Origin: Picochlorum sp. 'celeri'
Lineage: Eukaryota; Chlorophyta; Trebouxiophyceae
Assembly (NCBI GenBank): GCA_010909725.1
Contig: JAACMV010000010.1
Location: 1,031,501 to 1,095,500 of the forward strand
DNA length: 64,000 bases
Reading direction: 5' to 3'
A program made the translations under genes and the position numbers. Shown here in pieces: positions 49,010-58,881 of this stretch; position 1 is the first letter of the stretch; each line of letters starts with the position of its first letter. The notes beneath the pieces are model-generated. The model saw nothing but the letters and a program-made list of their open reading frames with translations. It did no database searches and was not told where the DNA came from.

Positions 49010-49255
49010 TACAACGGAAAACACTACAGTCACATAGCTACATGCATATGATGTATAATATAAATATTATCATAAGGAAATAAAAAGAAAAGAAAAAGGC
49101 AAGGAAAGACCTAATACGCTGTGTGCGGAGAGAGAAACAGAGGGACAACAACGATACCGAATCGTGTCTTGTTTTATACTCCCACAGAGTCGATCTGGTC
49201 GGTGGATAGAGTCTTTTGTATCTTATTATATTAATGTAGTGATATTGAGAGGAAT
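49010..49255. other. Fanzor 3' flank and alpha-COP 5' region
   Basis: Begins with the Fanzor stop. An AT hairpin (ataatat aa atattat, 49055-49070) is followed by a purine-rich tract with aataaa-like signals (about 49076-49110). In Fanzor and TnpB loci the guide RNA is usually encoded at and just past the 3' end of the nuclease gene, so this is the place to look for it. The alpha-COP start codon at 49256 limits the element's right end. Confidence 0.4.
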
Positions 49256-52200
49256 ATGGTACGTTTGTGCATGTGAGAGCGGGGGCGTTGGCCGTGATGA
49301 GTGATGGAGATCACCGCTCTGTTTGATACAATCTCACGGGGTGATGGTGGCATGGTTGCAGTTGACTAAATTTGAAACAAAGAGTAACCGAGTGAAGGGA
49401 CTCAGTTTCCATCCGAAGAGGCCATGGATATTGGCCTCTCTTCACAGCGGGGTGGTTCAGTTGTGGGACTACAGGATGGGGACGTTGATTGATCGCTTCG
49501 ATGAGCATGAGGGGCCTGTTCGAGGAGTGGATTTTCATCCATCTCAGCCTCTGTTTGTGTCTGGAGGAGATGATTACAAGATCAAGGTGTGGAACTATAA
49601 GCAGAGAAGGTGCTTGTTTACGCTGCTGGGGCATTTGGATTACATTCGCACGGTGCAGTTTCACAGCGAGTCTCCGTGGATTGTGAGTGCATCTGATGAT
49701 CAGACTATTCGTGTTTGGAATTGGCAGTCGAGGACGTGTGCGGCTGTGTTGACGGGGCATAATCACTATGTGATGTGTGCTCAGTTCCACCCAAAGGAGG
49801 ATTTGGTGGTTTCTGCCTCGCTGGATCAGACTGTGCGTGTGTGGGATATTAGCGCGTTGCGGAAGAAGAATGTGACCCCAGGTATGGGTCCGCGCGACGA
49901 GCTGTCGATGAGGGCGGCACAGGCGAATGCAGAATTGTTTGGAAGCGGGGATGCTGTTGTCAAGTATGTGCTGGAGGGACATGACCGTGGTGTGAATTGG
50001 GCGTCTTTCCATCCGAGTCTTCCCCTGATTGTGTCAGGAGCTGATGATCGACAGGTCAAGTTGTGGCGAATGAATGACACAAAGGCGTGGGAGGTTGATA
50101 CACTGCGGGGTCATGTGAATAATGTGTCGAGTGTGCTGTTCCATCCAAAGCAGGATCTCATCATCTCAGATTCTGAGGATAAGTCTCTTCGTGTGTGGGA
50201 TATGTCCAAGAGAGTCGGTGTGCAGACATTCAGACGTGAACATGATCGGTTCTGGATCCTTGCGGCTCATCCTAATATTAATTTGTTGGCTGCCGGGCAT
50301 GATTCTGGAATGGTGGTGTTCAAATTGGAGCGGGAGAGGCCAGCCTTTGCCTCGCATGGCACGACGTTGTTCTACATCAAAGACCGGTACATCAGATCGT
50401 ATGATTTTGCAACTGGAAGAGATGCGCCTTTGACGGCGTTACGCCGCAACCCTGCTGCGCTGTACAACCAAGGTGCTCGGTCAATGTCCTACAATCCAGC
50501 AGAGAACTCTGCCTTGGTGCAATCTGATGCAGAGGGTGGTACCTGGGAGCTGTATCCACTGCCAAAAGATGGTTCGTCTGTCAGAGATACTGGGGATGTC
50601 AAGCGCGGAGATGGATCTTCCACTGTCTTTATTGCTCGCAACAGATTTGCTTCCTTTGACAAGTCAAGCAACACGATTGTCGTGCGTGATCTGAGAGGGG
50701 ACATTACGAAGAAGGTAGCATCTCCATTGCCAGCCACTGAAGGTATCTTTTATGCTGGTACAGGCATGCTGTTGCTGCGCTCGGAGGAAAAGGTGGCCTT
50801 GTTTGATGTGCAGCAGCGCAATGTTGCTGCCGACATTTCTGCTCCAATGGTCAAGTATGTGGTCTGGAGCGGGGACATGGAACGGGTTGCTTTGCTCTCA
50901 AAGCACTCAATCATCATCGCTGATCGAAAGCTCCAGAATACAGTCACCATTCATGAGACGATCCGAATCAAGAGTGCAGCATGGGATGATGCAGGTGTGC
51001 TTGTCTACACCACGTTGAACCACATCAAGTACTGTCTGCCATCTGGAGACAGCGGAGTGGTAAGAACTCTCGAATCGCCTGTATACCTTACAAAAGTGCA
51101 TAATGATATGGTATATTGCTTGGATAGAGAGGCCAAGCCGCGTGTGGTGCAGATTAACAGTGCAGAATACAAGTTCAAACTTGCCCTGTCAGAGAAGAAA
51201 TATGATGTTGTTCTGGGAATGATTCGAGCTGGAAAGCTGTGTGGGGAAGCAATCATTGCCTTTTTGCAGGAAAAGGGTTATCCCGAAGTGGCATTGCACT
51301 TTGTGAAGGACGAAAGGATGCGCTTCAATTTGGCCATTGAGTGTGGAAATATTGAAGTGGCTCTCGAAAGTGCCCAGGCCCTCGACACCAGGGTAATGTG
51401 GCAGCGCCTTGGTACAGAAGCTCTTCGCCAAGGAAATTTCAAGATTGTGGAGTATGCGTATCAGAAAACGAAGGATTATGAACGGCTCTCATTCCTGTAT
51501 GCCATCACGGGAGACACTGACAAGCTTGCCAAGATGGGCAAGATTGCCGAAGTCCGTGGAGACATTGCTTCGGCATTCCACAATGCACTTTACATTGGAG
51601 ATGCAAAGGAACGTGTCCGCATCTTGAGGGAAGGTGGCCAGCCATCATTGGCATATTTGACAGCCTGCACCAATGGTCTTGCAGAGGAGGTGGCAGAGTT
51701 GGAGGCTGAGATTGGAGAGGAGAATTTGCCATCCCTCCCAAATCCTGCAAACGTTAAGCAACTGAGAATTCCAGTTCCAATCACGAAGGAGGCGAACTGG
51801 CCTCTTCTCACAGTGTCAAAGGGATTCTTTGAGAGTCTTGCGACAAAGGATGCAGAGAAAGCCAAAGGTGTTGCACAAGCAGCAGCTGCTGTTGCAGATG
51901 AGGTTGACCTTTCGGCTGTGGCTGATGCATGGGGTGACGAAGACGACGTGCTGGCCATTGGAGACGGTGTCGAGGAAGAAGGAGAAGGTGACATGGGCTT
52001 GGGCGAGGAAGGATCTGATGGGTGGGAGATGGAAGATCTTGATCTGCCACCTGAGGCTCTGGCAGCTGCAGATGATGTAGGTCTTGATGGAACTGGGGAA
52101 GAGTTTGTGTCGCCAAATCCAGGGCCATCCATGGCAAACCAGTGGTCTACCAATTGCCATCTTCCAGCTGAACAGGTTGCGGCAGGAGCATTTGACACTG

Positions 52201-53054
52201 CCATGCGCTTGTTGCAGCGCCAGGCCGGTATTTCTCGCTTCGAGCCAATGAAAAAGCACTTCCTCGATGTGTTCAGATGCAGTCATGGGTGCCAGCCAGG
52301 TTTATCTGGGCTGCCATCTATGACGATTCCATTGAATAGAGGATGGGATCCAGAGGTAGATGCACAAAACTTGTGTGCACCAGCCCTCCCACTGTCCCTC
52401 CCATTGCAGGAAGAGAGATTGGTTAAATCATACCGTTTGGTTACGGAGGGTAAATTCGCCGATGCATTGTCATCATTTGATGAAATCCTGCACTCTATTC
52501 CATTGCTGGTGGTTGATTCCAGGAAGGAAGCAGATGAAGTCAAGGAGCTGCTGTCTATTGCTCGGGACTATAACATTGCATTGAGAGTAGAATTAAAGCG
52601 CCGAGAAGTCAAGAGCGAGCCAACAAGGGCCGCAGAGCTGGCAGCTTACTTCACACACTGCAACCTTCAAAGGGTGCATGCTGCGCTGAGTTTGAGAAGT
52701 GCAATGACGACCTTCTTCAAGCTGAAGAACTACAACACCTGTGCGACCTTCTGCAGACGGCTGTTGGAGTTACAGCCTGATGAAAAGATGGCCACACAGG
52801 CCAGACAAGTGCTGGCAGCATGTGAGAAGAATCCAGTGGATGAGGTTCAGCTGGACTATGATCCAAGAAATCCATTTGACATATGCTCGGTCACATTCTC
52901 TCCAATATACAAAGGCAATGCATTTGTAGAGGATCCATATACCAAAGCCAAGTTCAAGCCAGAATGTGAGGGTCAAGTTTCCCCAGTGGGCAATGTTGCT
53001 GTGATTGGCGATCAATCCTCAGGACTGGTCTTGTGCAAAGCACAGTTGAAGTAA
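49256..53054 (+). CDS. COPA: Coatomer subunit alpha (alpha-COP)
   Basis: Two exons: 49256-49258, which holds only the start codon, and 49362-53054 (1231 residues). The 103-bp intron (gtacgt...ttgcag) follows ATG directly and restores the invariant start MLTKFETKSNRVKGLSFHPK. Six to seven WD repeats (LWDYRMGTL, VWNYKQRRCLFTLLGHLDY, VWNWQSRTCAAVLTGH, VWDISALRKK, LWRMNDTKAW) form the amino propeller. A second beta-rich region and alpha-solenoid follow. An acidic linker (about 870-905) precedes the carboxy domain that ends in a zinc-like region (NPFDICSVTFSPIYKG). Alpha-COP is the scaffold of COPI vesicles and reads KKxx retrieval signals. Length matches animal and plant alpha-COP. Confidence 0.96.
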
Positions 53055-53082
53055 GTCGTTTACAATGTAAAATCTATTGCAA

Positions 53083-54087
53083 TCATTTTTTCTTTGCACC
53101 AATAAATTCCTTCTTTCTACCTTCGAACCCTGCGCGAAGAAGTTTCTTCTCTCGTCGTTCCTTCTTTGCAGCCTTTTTCGAGTCAATCCTTGCCTGAATA
53201 TTATCTCGCCTCTTCTGCTGCCGCTGACTCTGCTTTTCCTTGACCTTTTCAGTTCTCTCTGCCCATGCCTGCGATTTTTTCTCTCGCAGCTTCTCGTCCT
53301 TTTTGATTGACTTCTTGAGCAACTTTGGATCATCCAGCACCTTTTCCCCATGAGCTCGTGCCAGAGCAGCTTTCCATGCCCTCTTCTTCTCCTCCTCTTT
53401 GCTCAAAACCTTTTCCTTATCCTTCTCCACCTTTTCCAAAATTTCTTGCTTCGAAAGTTTGTTCTTCTTCTTGAGACCATCCTCCTGACCAAAGTCTAAT
53501 TTCCCAAAGGAAAACTCAGATCCTGTGGCCTTCTTGGAAGCATTCACCCCCTGTTGCTTCTTCTCTACCACTTTTTCTGACCCCTTCTTACTATTCTTTG
53601 CTAGCCTATCTACCTTTGAAATCTTCTGCCGGGCCTGTTTCTGCTGGACCGCAGCCTTCTTCCTCCCCACCTGAAGAGCCCCATCCTTCCACTCCTTTGC
53701 CGATTTCACCTTTTCGCTATTTTCCTCCGCTTTACGCTGTATACGCATCTCTTCCAACTTTTTTTTCAATCGTTGTCGAAGATCCTCCTTATCAGGAAAC
53801 CCATTCTGATGATGTACAGGCGCCCCTTCATCACCTGCCAGAGCCTGCTTCCTCCCCATCTCCTGCTTCTTCAGGGCCTCCACAGTACCTCCAGCCTGAT
53901 CAGGATCCAACTTTGCCCTCTTGTTATCCTTATGCTTTCTCTTAAACTCCTCCCGAATAGCTTCCCGCTTCGTCTTTTCCAGAAAACGCATCGCTATGGG
54001 CCCCTCCTCAGGAACCAAATAGTGCTTCGCAGGAATAAGATCCACGAGGCGGTCAAAAAAGACCGCCCGTTGGCTATATACTTCCAT
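53083..54087 (-). CDS. SURF6: SURF6/Rrp14-like nucleolar ribosome-biogenesis protein
   Basis: A 334-residue, highly basic, Lys/Glu-rich helical protein. The amino end (FFDRLVDLIPAKHYLV) and the carboxy SURF6 domain (EEKKRAWKAALARAHGEKVL, DDPKLLKKSIKKDEK, KKSQAWAERTEKVKEKQ, RRDNIQARIDSKKAAKK, AGFEGRKKEF) are diagnostic. It is needed for early pre-rRNA processing of both subunits in yeast. Nucleolar location is inferred from the basic tails. Its stop is 28 bases from the convergent alpha-COP stop, so the two transcripts are likely to overlap. Confidence 0.92.
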   Translation of the reverse strand: MEVYSQRAVFFDRLVDLIPAKHYLVPEEGPIAMRFLEKTKREAIREEFKRKHKDNKRAKLDPDQAGGTVEALKKQEMGRKQALAGDEGAPVHHQNGFPDKEDLRQRLKKKLEEMRIQRKAEENSEKVKSAKEWKDGALQVGRKKAAVQQKQARQKISKVDRLAKNSKKGSEKVVEKKQQGVNASKKATGSEFSFGKLDFGQEDGLKKKNKLSKQEILEKVEKDKEKVLSKEEEKKRAWKAALARAHGEKVLDDPKLLKKSIKKDEKLREKKSQAWAERTEKVKEKQSQRQQKRRDNIQARIDSKKAAKKERREKKLLRAGFEGRKKEFIGAKKK

Positions 54088-54432
54088 CTATCTTCTACTT
54101 ACGTTTTACAAACGCCTTGCACTCCAAGCTCGCTGACACGTTCCACAGAAGCGACACAATGTGGCATGCACTCTCGTCCAAAACCAAAAATATGCCCGCC
54201 AACGATATGGTTCTATGAATCAATTCAATTGATTTGATTCAACCATGCATCGAATCTCGTCCATAATGCATCAGGACATTGTCTCATTTCCAAATTCTTC
54301 CATATAGAGATCTCTATATTAGCATAGAGATCTTCTCTCAGGTAGCTGAGAGAAAGAAAGATGTGGCTACAGTAATGATACATTCCATGATTCTAAGCAG
54401 TCTCTCCTACATACCGTAAATTTGGAAATTAC
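54088..54432. promoter_or_regulatory. Divergent promoter region of SURF6 and EngB with palindromes
   Basis: About 345 bases between divergent starts. It holds a perfect 18-bp palindrome (54302-54319), a repeat of its core (tagagatct) at about 54325, and a hairpin with 8-bp arms (ttctctca...tgagagaa, 54333-54354). No gene is seen. The agatct core is shared with the palindrome at 7834. Confidence 0.45.
54302..54319. repeat. 18-bp perfect palindrome (atatagaga/tctctatat)
   Basis: Equals its reverse complement with no spacer. It lies between two divergent genes, 114 bases before the EngB start. Confidence 0.85.
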
Positions 54433-55522
54433 ATGACCACGCCTGCATCCATAATGCTGCAACAACGAGTCCTGTCCAGACTCTTGTTGCTCCAACAACA
54501 GTCAGAAAGGACAACTGGCTGTCACCCACGCCATTTGATGACCCTGCTTCGCCATGAACGGAGCACCATAGCGCATTCTAGAAAGAAGAATATATTCACG
54601 GATCCAGGGCATGTGGACGATGAGCTCAAGGTACGCGAGTTCAATGCATGTACACACACATGTGACATGTCACGAATTTGACCTACCCACGGGACGATAA
54701 TTTCAATGTGGGCGCCTTCTTTTGCAGAATCTTTATAGTAGCAGCAGATTTAATGACGACGATGATGATGACGAGAGCATACACGGGACGCCTGTTCACC
54801 AGGAAGTGGATGAGAGTACCTTGTTGCAATCAACGTCCATCAGTTCCGACAATGACGGCAGTGGAGGCGGAGCAGGAGGAGCAGGAAAGATGCCAAAACC
54901 GAAACAAGCTAGGGTCAAATCTGCCGAGTTCATCAAGAGTAGCGTTCGAGTGGAGGATTGCCCACCTCCCACATACCCAGAATTTGCAGTGATAGGAAGG
55001 AGTAACGTGGGGAAATCGTCCCTCATCAACCTGTTGACCGGTAGGAATGCATTAGCCATGGTCTCAAAGACCCCTGGTAAAACAAAATGCATCAATCACT
55101 TTTTGATTAACAAATCATGGTACCTTGTTGATCTGCCAGGGTATGGGTATGCCCGCACCAGTAAAGAGAACATCATGGGGTGGAACAAGTTTACGCGCGA
55201 GTATTTTGCCAATAGAGAAACATTGGTATCTGTTCTCCTGCTGATTGATGCTAGCATCCCTCCCATGGATATTGACATCCAGTGTGCGTCCTGGTTTGGG
55301 GAGTCAGAGATTCCTTTTACAATTGTGTACACAAAGCTGGATAAGAAGAAGAAGGGGTGCCCACCCGCCGAAGAGAACATTCGAGAGTTTGAAGAGAGGC
55401 TCTTGGAACAGTGGGAATCGCTTCCAGTGACCCTCAGGACAAGTTCCAAAGCTGGACTAGGGAAGAATGGGGTGTTGCAGCATATTGCACAACTGAGAGC
55501 TCTATACCACCAGGAGGCGTAA
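54433..55522 (+). CDS. EngB/YsxC-family GTPase, organellar ribosome assembly
   Basis: Two exons, 54433-54630 and 54728-55522 (330 residues); the intron is 97 bp. The GTPase motifs are G1 AVIGRSNVGKSSLINLL, G2 in SKTPGKTKCINHF, G3 LVDLPGYGYART and G4 IVYTKLDKKKKG. Bacterial YsxC helps 50S ribosome assembly; plant and algal copies act in mitochondria or plastids. The first exon (MTTPASIMLQQRVLSRLLLL, many Arg/His/Ser) is a likely transit peptide. An acidic linker (FNDDDDDDE) lies between it and the GTPase domain. Which organelle is not decided by the sequence. Confidence 0.92.
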
Positions 55523-55553
55523 TGTAATATTTTTTAATCGTTTAATATCAATA

Positions 55554-56911
55554 TGAGAGTCACAGTATCGACATTTGATGATCGTTTAGTCAACGTAGAG
55601 GTGAGGAAGAAAACTTGATTTTCAAACAATGTTACTGAATCGTACTAAGGTTGATCTGGTTCCTATAGATTGATCAAAATGAATCCCTGTCTACATTTAA
55701 AGCTATTTTGGAGGCAGAGACTGGGGTGCCGAGCGGTCAGCAGGTTTTGTACTTGGGTGGCAAGGTATTGGTGAGTGGTCCTAGCGATACCAAGACATTG
55801 GCGGACTTGGGGTTGGCGGATGATGATGTTGTTACGTTGGAAAAGGTATTGCCTGAGGGAGGAGGACAGCGTTCTTCAGTGGCGGCTCCTAGGATGAATG
55901 CTGATGGTAGTTGTGAGAACCCTGAACAACTCATGGCACTGTTGTCGCAAGATCCTGTGGGGTTACAAAGACTTCCGCCTTCTATTCGGGAGACGATAGA
56001 ATCCAATAATGTAGAAGGTTTTCAGAAAGCATTGATTGAGTTGACAGCGGCGAGGAAAAAGGCTGCTGAAGAGGAGGCTCGATTTATGAGGTTGGCAGCA
56101 GAAGATCCCATGAACCCAGAGGTTCAGGCGAAATTAGAGGAGGTTATTCAGCAGAAGAATATCGCTGAGAATTTCGAAAATGCTATAGAGCATAATCCAG
56201 AGGCATTTGCGTCAGTAGTGATGCTGTATGTGAACATGGAGGTGAATGGATCTCCGTTAAAGGCATTTGTTGATAGTGGTGCTCAAATGACAATCATGTG
56301 CGTCCCGGTGATGATTTCGTCTTTAAATTTTCTTGTTCTCATGAAATGTGGTTGTTATATATTCCAGGAGCAAGAGCTGTGCGGAGAAATGTGGCATTCT
56401 GAGGCTCATGGATACCAGGTTTCGAGGGACAGCTGTCGGTGTGGGCAAGGCTGAAATCTTGGGGAGAGTCCATATGGCTCCATTGAAAGCTGGAGGAGAG
56501 CATATTCCGGTCTCTATTACGGTCCTTGATCAGGAGGGAATGGATTTTTTGTTTGGCCTGGACAATTTGAAACGACACCAGTGCAATATTGATTTACAGG
56601 CCAATTGCCTCCGTTTCCCAGCGTTGAAGATTGAGCTACCATTTTTGTCGGAACATGAAATTCCAAAGAATATTTTTACAGAAGCACAGCAGCAAGCTCA
56701 GGCAGAACAGAGCGCCCAACCTGTTCCACCACCACAGCAGCAGCGGCAGCAGCAAAGCACCCAACCTGCTGTGCCACAGCAACAGGAATTTAGTTCAGAA
56801 AAGATCAATGTATTGATGCAATTAGGATTTCCGAGAGAAAAATGCATTGCAGCTCTGAGAGCGGCGGGAGGAAACGAGGAAATGGCAGCCAGCTTGCTGT
56901 TTAGCATGTGA
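55554..56911 (+). CDS. DDI1: DDI1, ubiquitin-shuttle aspartyl protease
   Basis: Three exons: 55554-55601, 55669-56297 and 56368-56911 (406 residues); the introns are 67 and 70 bp. The layout is an amino-terminal ubiquitin-like domain (MRVTVSTFDDRLVNVEIDQN, TLADLGLADDDVVTLEK), a helical domain (NPEQLMALLSQDPVGLQRLP), a retroviral-type aspartyl protease (KAFVDSGAQMTIMSKSCAEK, then GMDFLFGLDNLKRHQCNIDL) and a Gln/Pro-rich linker. A UBA domain closes it (INVLMQLGFPREKCIAALRA). The catalytic DSG is intact. The second junction rebuilds the conserved QMTIMS segment in frame. DDI1 cleaves or delivers heavily ubiquitinated proteins to the proteasome. Confidence 0.96.
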
Positions 56912-57085
56912 CAGCCTGTCACTGACAGGTCAGCCTGGCCTTGCTTGGCCAGTCCTAGAATTCTTCCTAGATTGCTCGCATGGTACGCATTTATCCATGG
57001 AGAACACCCATATGCCGTCACTCGACAGTCAAAAAGATATATATTACATTATTGTAAGAGTCATACGTGCAAAACAACAGCAGGG

Positions 57086-57787
57086 ATGTCGGACGAGAAA
57101 GTGAGCCAAGGGTGTGGTGGGTTTGCCAAGAGGTTTTCCCCCAAAACCGAACCGGAAACCTCTTTAAAGCTTCGAGCGGGTGTGGCTCTCCCTCATGTTA
57201 CGTTACCAACTACCGAGGTATGATACATTTGATCCAGCAAATGCCGGCTGCTCCGTACCACCTAAGACAGATCACCTTGTTCACTGCAGGGAGGCAAAGT
57301 GGAGATTGGGGCACCCACGGGGCGATGGCAGCTTGTCATAGCGTACAGAGGCAAGCATGATTCTCTTGATCTGACATATCTCGCTGCACTTCAGCATTTG
57401 ATGCCAGAGTTTGAGGAGTTGAGCGTTGATGTGGTTGCTGTGTCAGCTGATACAAGGAACAAGGCATGCTCCTTTGTGGATGACCTCCGTGGAGCCGTTC
57501 TTGCCGTGAGTCCAGATACCAAGGCGGCAAGAATCATGTTTAAAGTTGCATACGGAATGAACGAGCAACAGATGAGGCGCTGGGGTCTCTACATCTCCAG
57601 GCCATTAAGCCCTGATGAGACGGTGAACCTCTTCAGTGAACCAGCTGTGTTTCTTGTAAACCCTGCAGGTCTCATTCACGCCATGGTCTACTCGAATGCT
57701 ACCTTTGCTAGGCCAGACCTGAAACAGATCATCCAGGGAATCAAAATGGTACAAGACCAAAAGATGCCAATCAGAGGAACATTTTGA
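57086..57787 (+). CDS. Peroxiredoxin-like protein without the active-site cysteine
   Basis: Two exons, 57086-57217 and 57290-57787 (209 residues); the intron is 72 bp. The fold is AhpC/TSA-like: VALPHVTLPTTEGGKVEIGA, WQLVIAYRGKHDSLDLTYLA, VDVVAVSADTRNKACSFV, YISRPLSPDETVNLFSEPAV and FLVNPAGLIHAMVYSN. In active relatives the second block reads like YRGxxCPxC. Here both Cys positions are Asp (HDSLD, 57356-57370), so classical peroxidase activity is not expected. The only Cys (besides one near the start) is in NKACSF. No signal is seen. It may be a non-catalytic thioredoxin-fold protein. Confidence 0.75.
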
Positions 57788-57812
57788 GCATTTCAAACAT
57801 TTACATGTACAT

Positions 57813-58646
57813 TCATGAGTGTGGAACAAATTCACTGGCTAAATGAGAGAGCTGGGTTTGATCTTCTTTTTCAAACGACTCCATTGACTGAATCAAATGC
57901 TCTTTCAACTTGCTCACCTCCATGTGTATACTGTTTAGGATATTCCTCTTCTTTGCCAAATCTGATGCAATGGAATCCCGCTCAGACTTCAATGCAGCCA
58001 ATTCCCCCAAGCACGTTTTCCTCCTCTCAAGCTCATGCTTCAATCTATCAATCATCAATTGATGCGCAGCATCCTCTACACCACTTGCAACCTCCTCTAC
58101 ATCCATCTCCTCCTTGCCACTCTCCCCACTCTTTCCCTCTACATCCATCACCTGCTCACCTTCCTCCACATCCTCCATCACCTCTTCTTCTTCTTCTTCC
58201 TTTACCTCGGCCTCCTTCAACGTCAGATACTCTTCCTCTGACACCAATTCCAACTCCTCAGGGGTATACTGAGACGTGTATGATCTGCATGCCTGAATTT
58301 CCCTCTGATAATGCTGCTTCTCATACAACAGATTTTGCAGATGTAGACTCGAGGTATCTAATTCAGACTTTACACCGGCAGTCTCCTCTCGAAGCCCCTC
58401 CACCACCTCACACAGGGCCCTATGGTGTCGCTTGAGATTTAAAATCTGCACTATTCCCGCACTATACAACTCATCCGCTGACGTCGCCTCGTTAATATGA
58501 GATATCTCTTCTACTACTTTATTAATTTCCTCTACTGCAGTCCGAGCATGCTGGAACAGCTCCGCATGTTCAGTCTTCTTCAAGTCAGTCACGTCCCCCG
58601 CTCCCTCCTCCTTTTTCTGCCCCGCTTTTCTGCCTTTTGTTTTCAT
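57813..58646 (-). CDS. THOC5: THOC5-like subunit of the THO/TREX complex
   Basis: A 277-residue coiled-coil protein. The conserved THOC5 core is clear: HLQNLLYEKQHYQREIQACR, SYTSQYTPEELELVSEEEYL. After an acidic run (EVMEDVEEGEQVMDVEG) comes MIDRLKHELERRKTCLGELA and DLAKKRNILNSIHMEVSKLK. THO couples transcription to mRNA export. It is much shorter than animal or plant THOC5 because the long carboxy domain is missing, which may be the algal form or a separate gene. The frame opens at a GTG upstream; ATG 58644-58646 (MKTKGRKAGQKKEEG) is used. Convergent with the peroxiredoxin-like gene, 25 bases apart. Confidence 0.82.
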   Translation of the reverse strand: MKTKGRKAGQKKEEGAGDVTDLKKTEHAELFQHARTAVEEINKVVEEISHINEATSADELYSAGIVQILNLKRHHRALCEVVEGLREETAGVKSELDTSSLHLQNLLYEKQHYQREIQACRSYTSQYTPEELELVSEEEYLTLKEAEVKEEEEEEVMEDVEEGEQVMDVEGKSGESGKEEMDVEEVASGVEDAAHQLMIDRLKHELERRKTCLGELAALKSERDSIASDLAKKRNILNSIHMEVSKLKEHLIQSMESFEKEDQTQLSHLASEFVPHS

Positions 58647-58881
58647 GTTTTTCGCGATTGTTTTATAATTCACCCGATCCTTGGGTCAAAGCTCGATGAT
58701 GCATGGATTGCTCTTTACAAATTCCCACAATGTATCTTTTTAAGGAGGCCAAGAAGCAGATCCACATAAACAACCCATGATTCTTGCATGGAATCAGATG
58801 AATGATTATTTTATAGTTGAAAAAAGAAACCAATGGGTGATAGAGATCGGTGTGTAACGCATTGACAGAATTCGTGTCAGG

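Noticed and set aside
47606..49033. 475-residue open frame on the minus strand opposite Fanzor
   Set aside because: It is an antisense shadow of the Fanzor carboxy half, made long by its G+C-rich codons. Its translation shows no family pattern and it is the exact complement of the conserved RuvC region.
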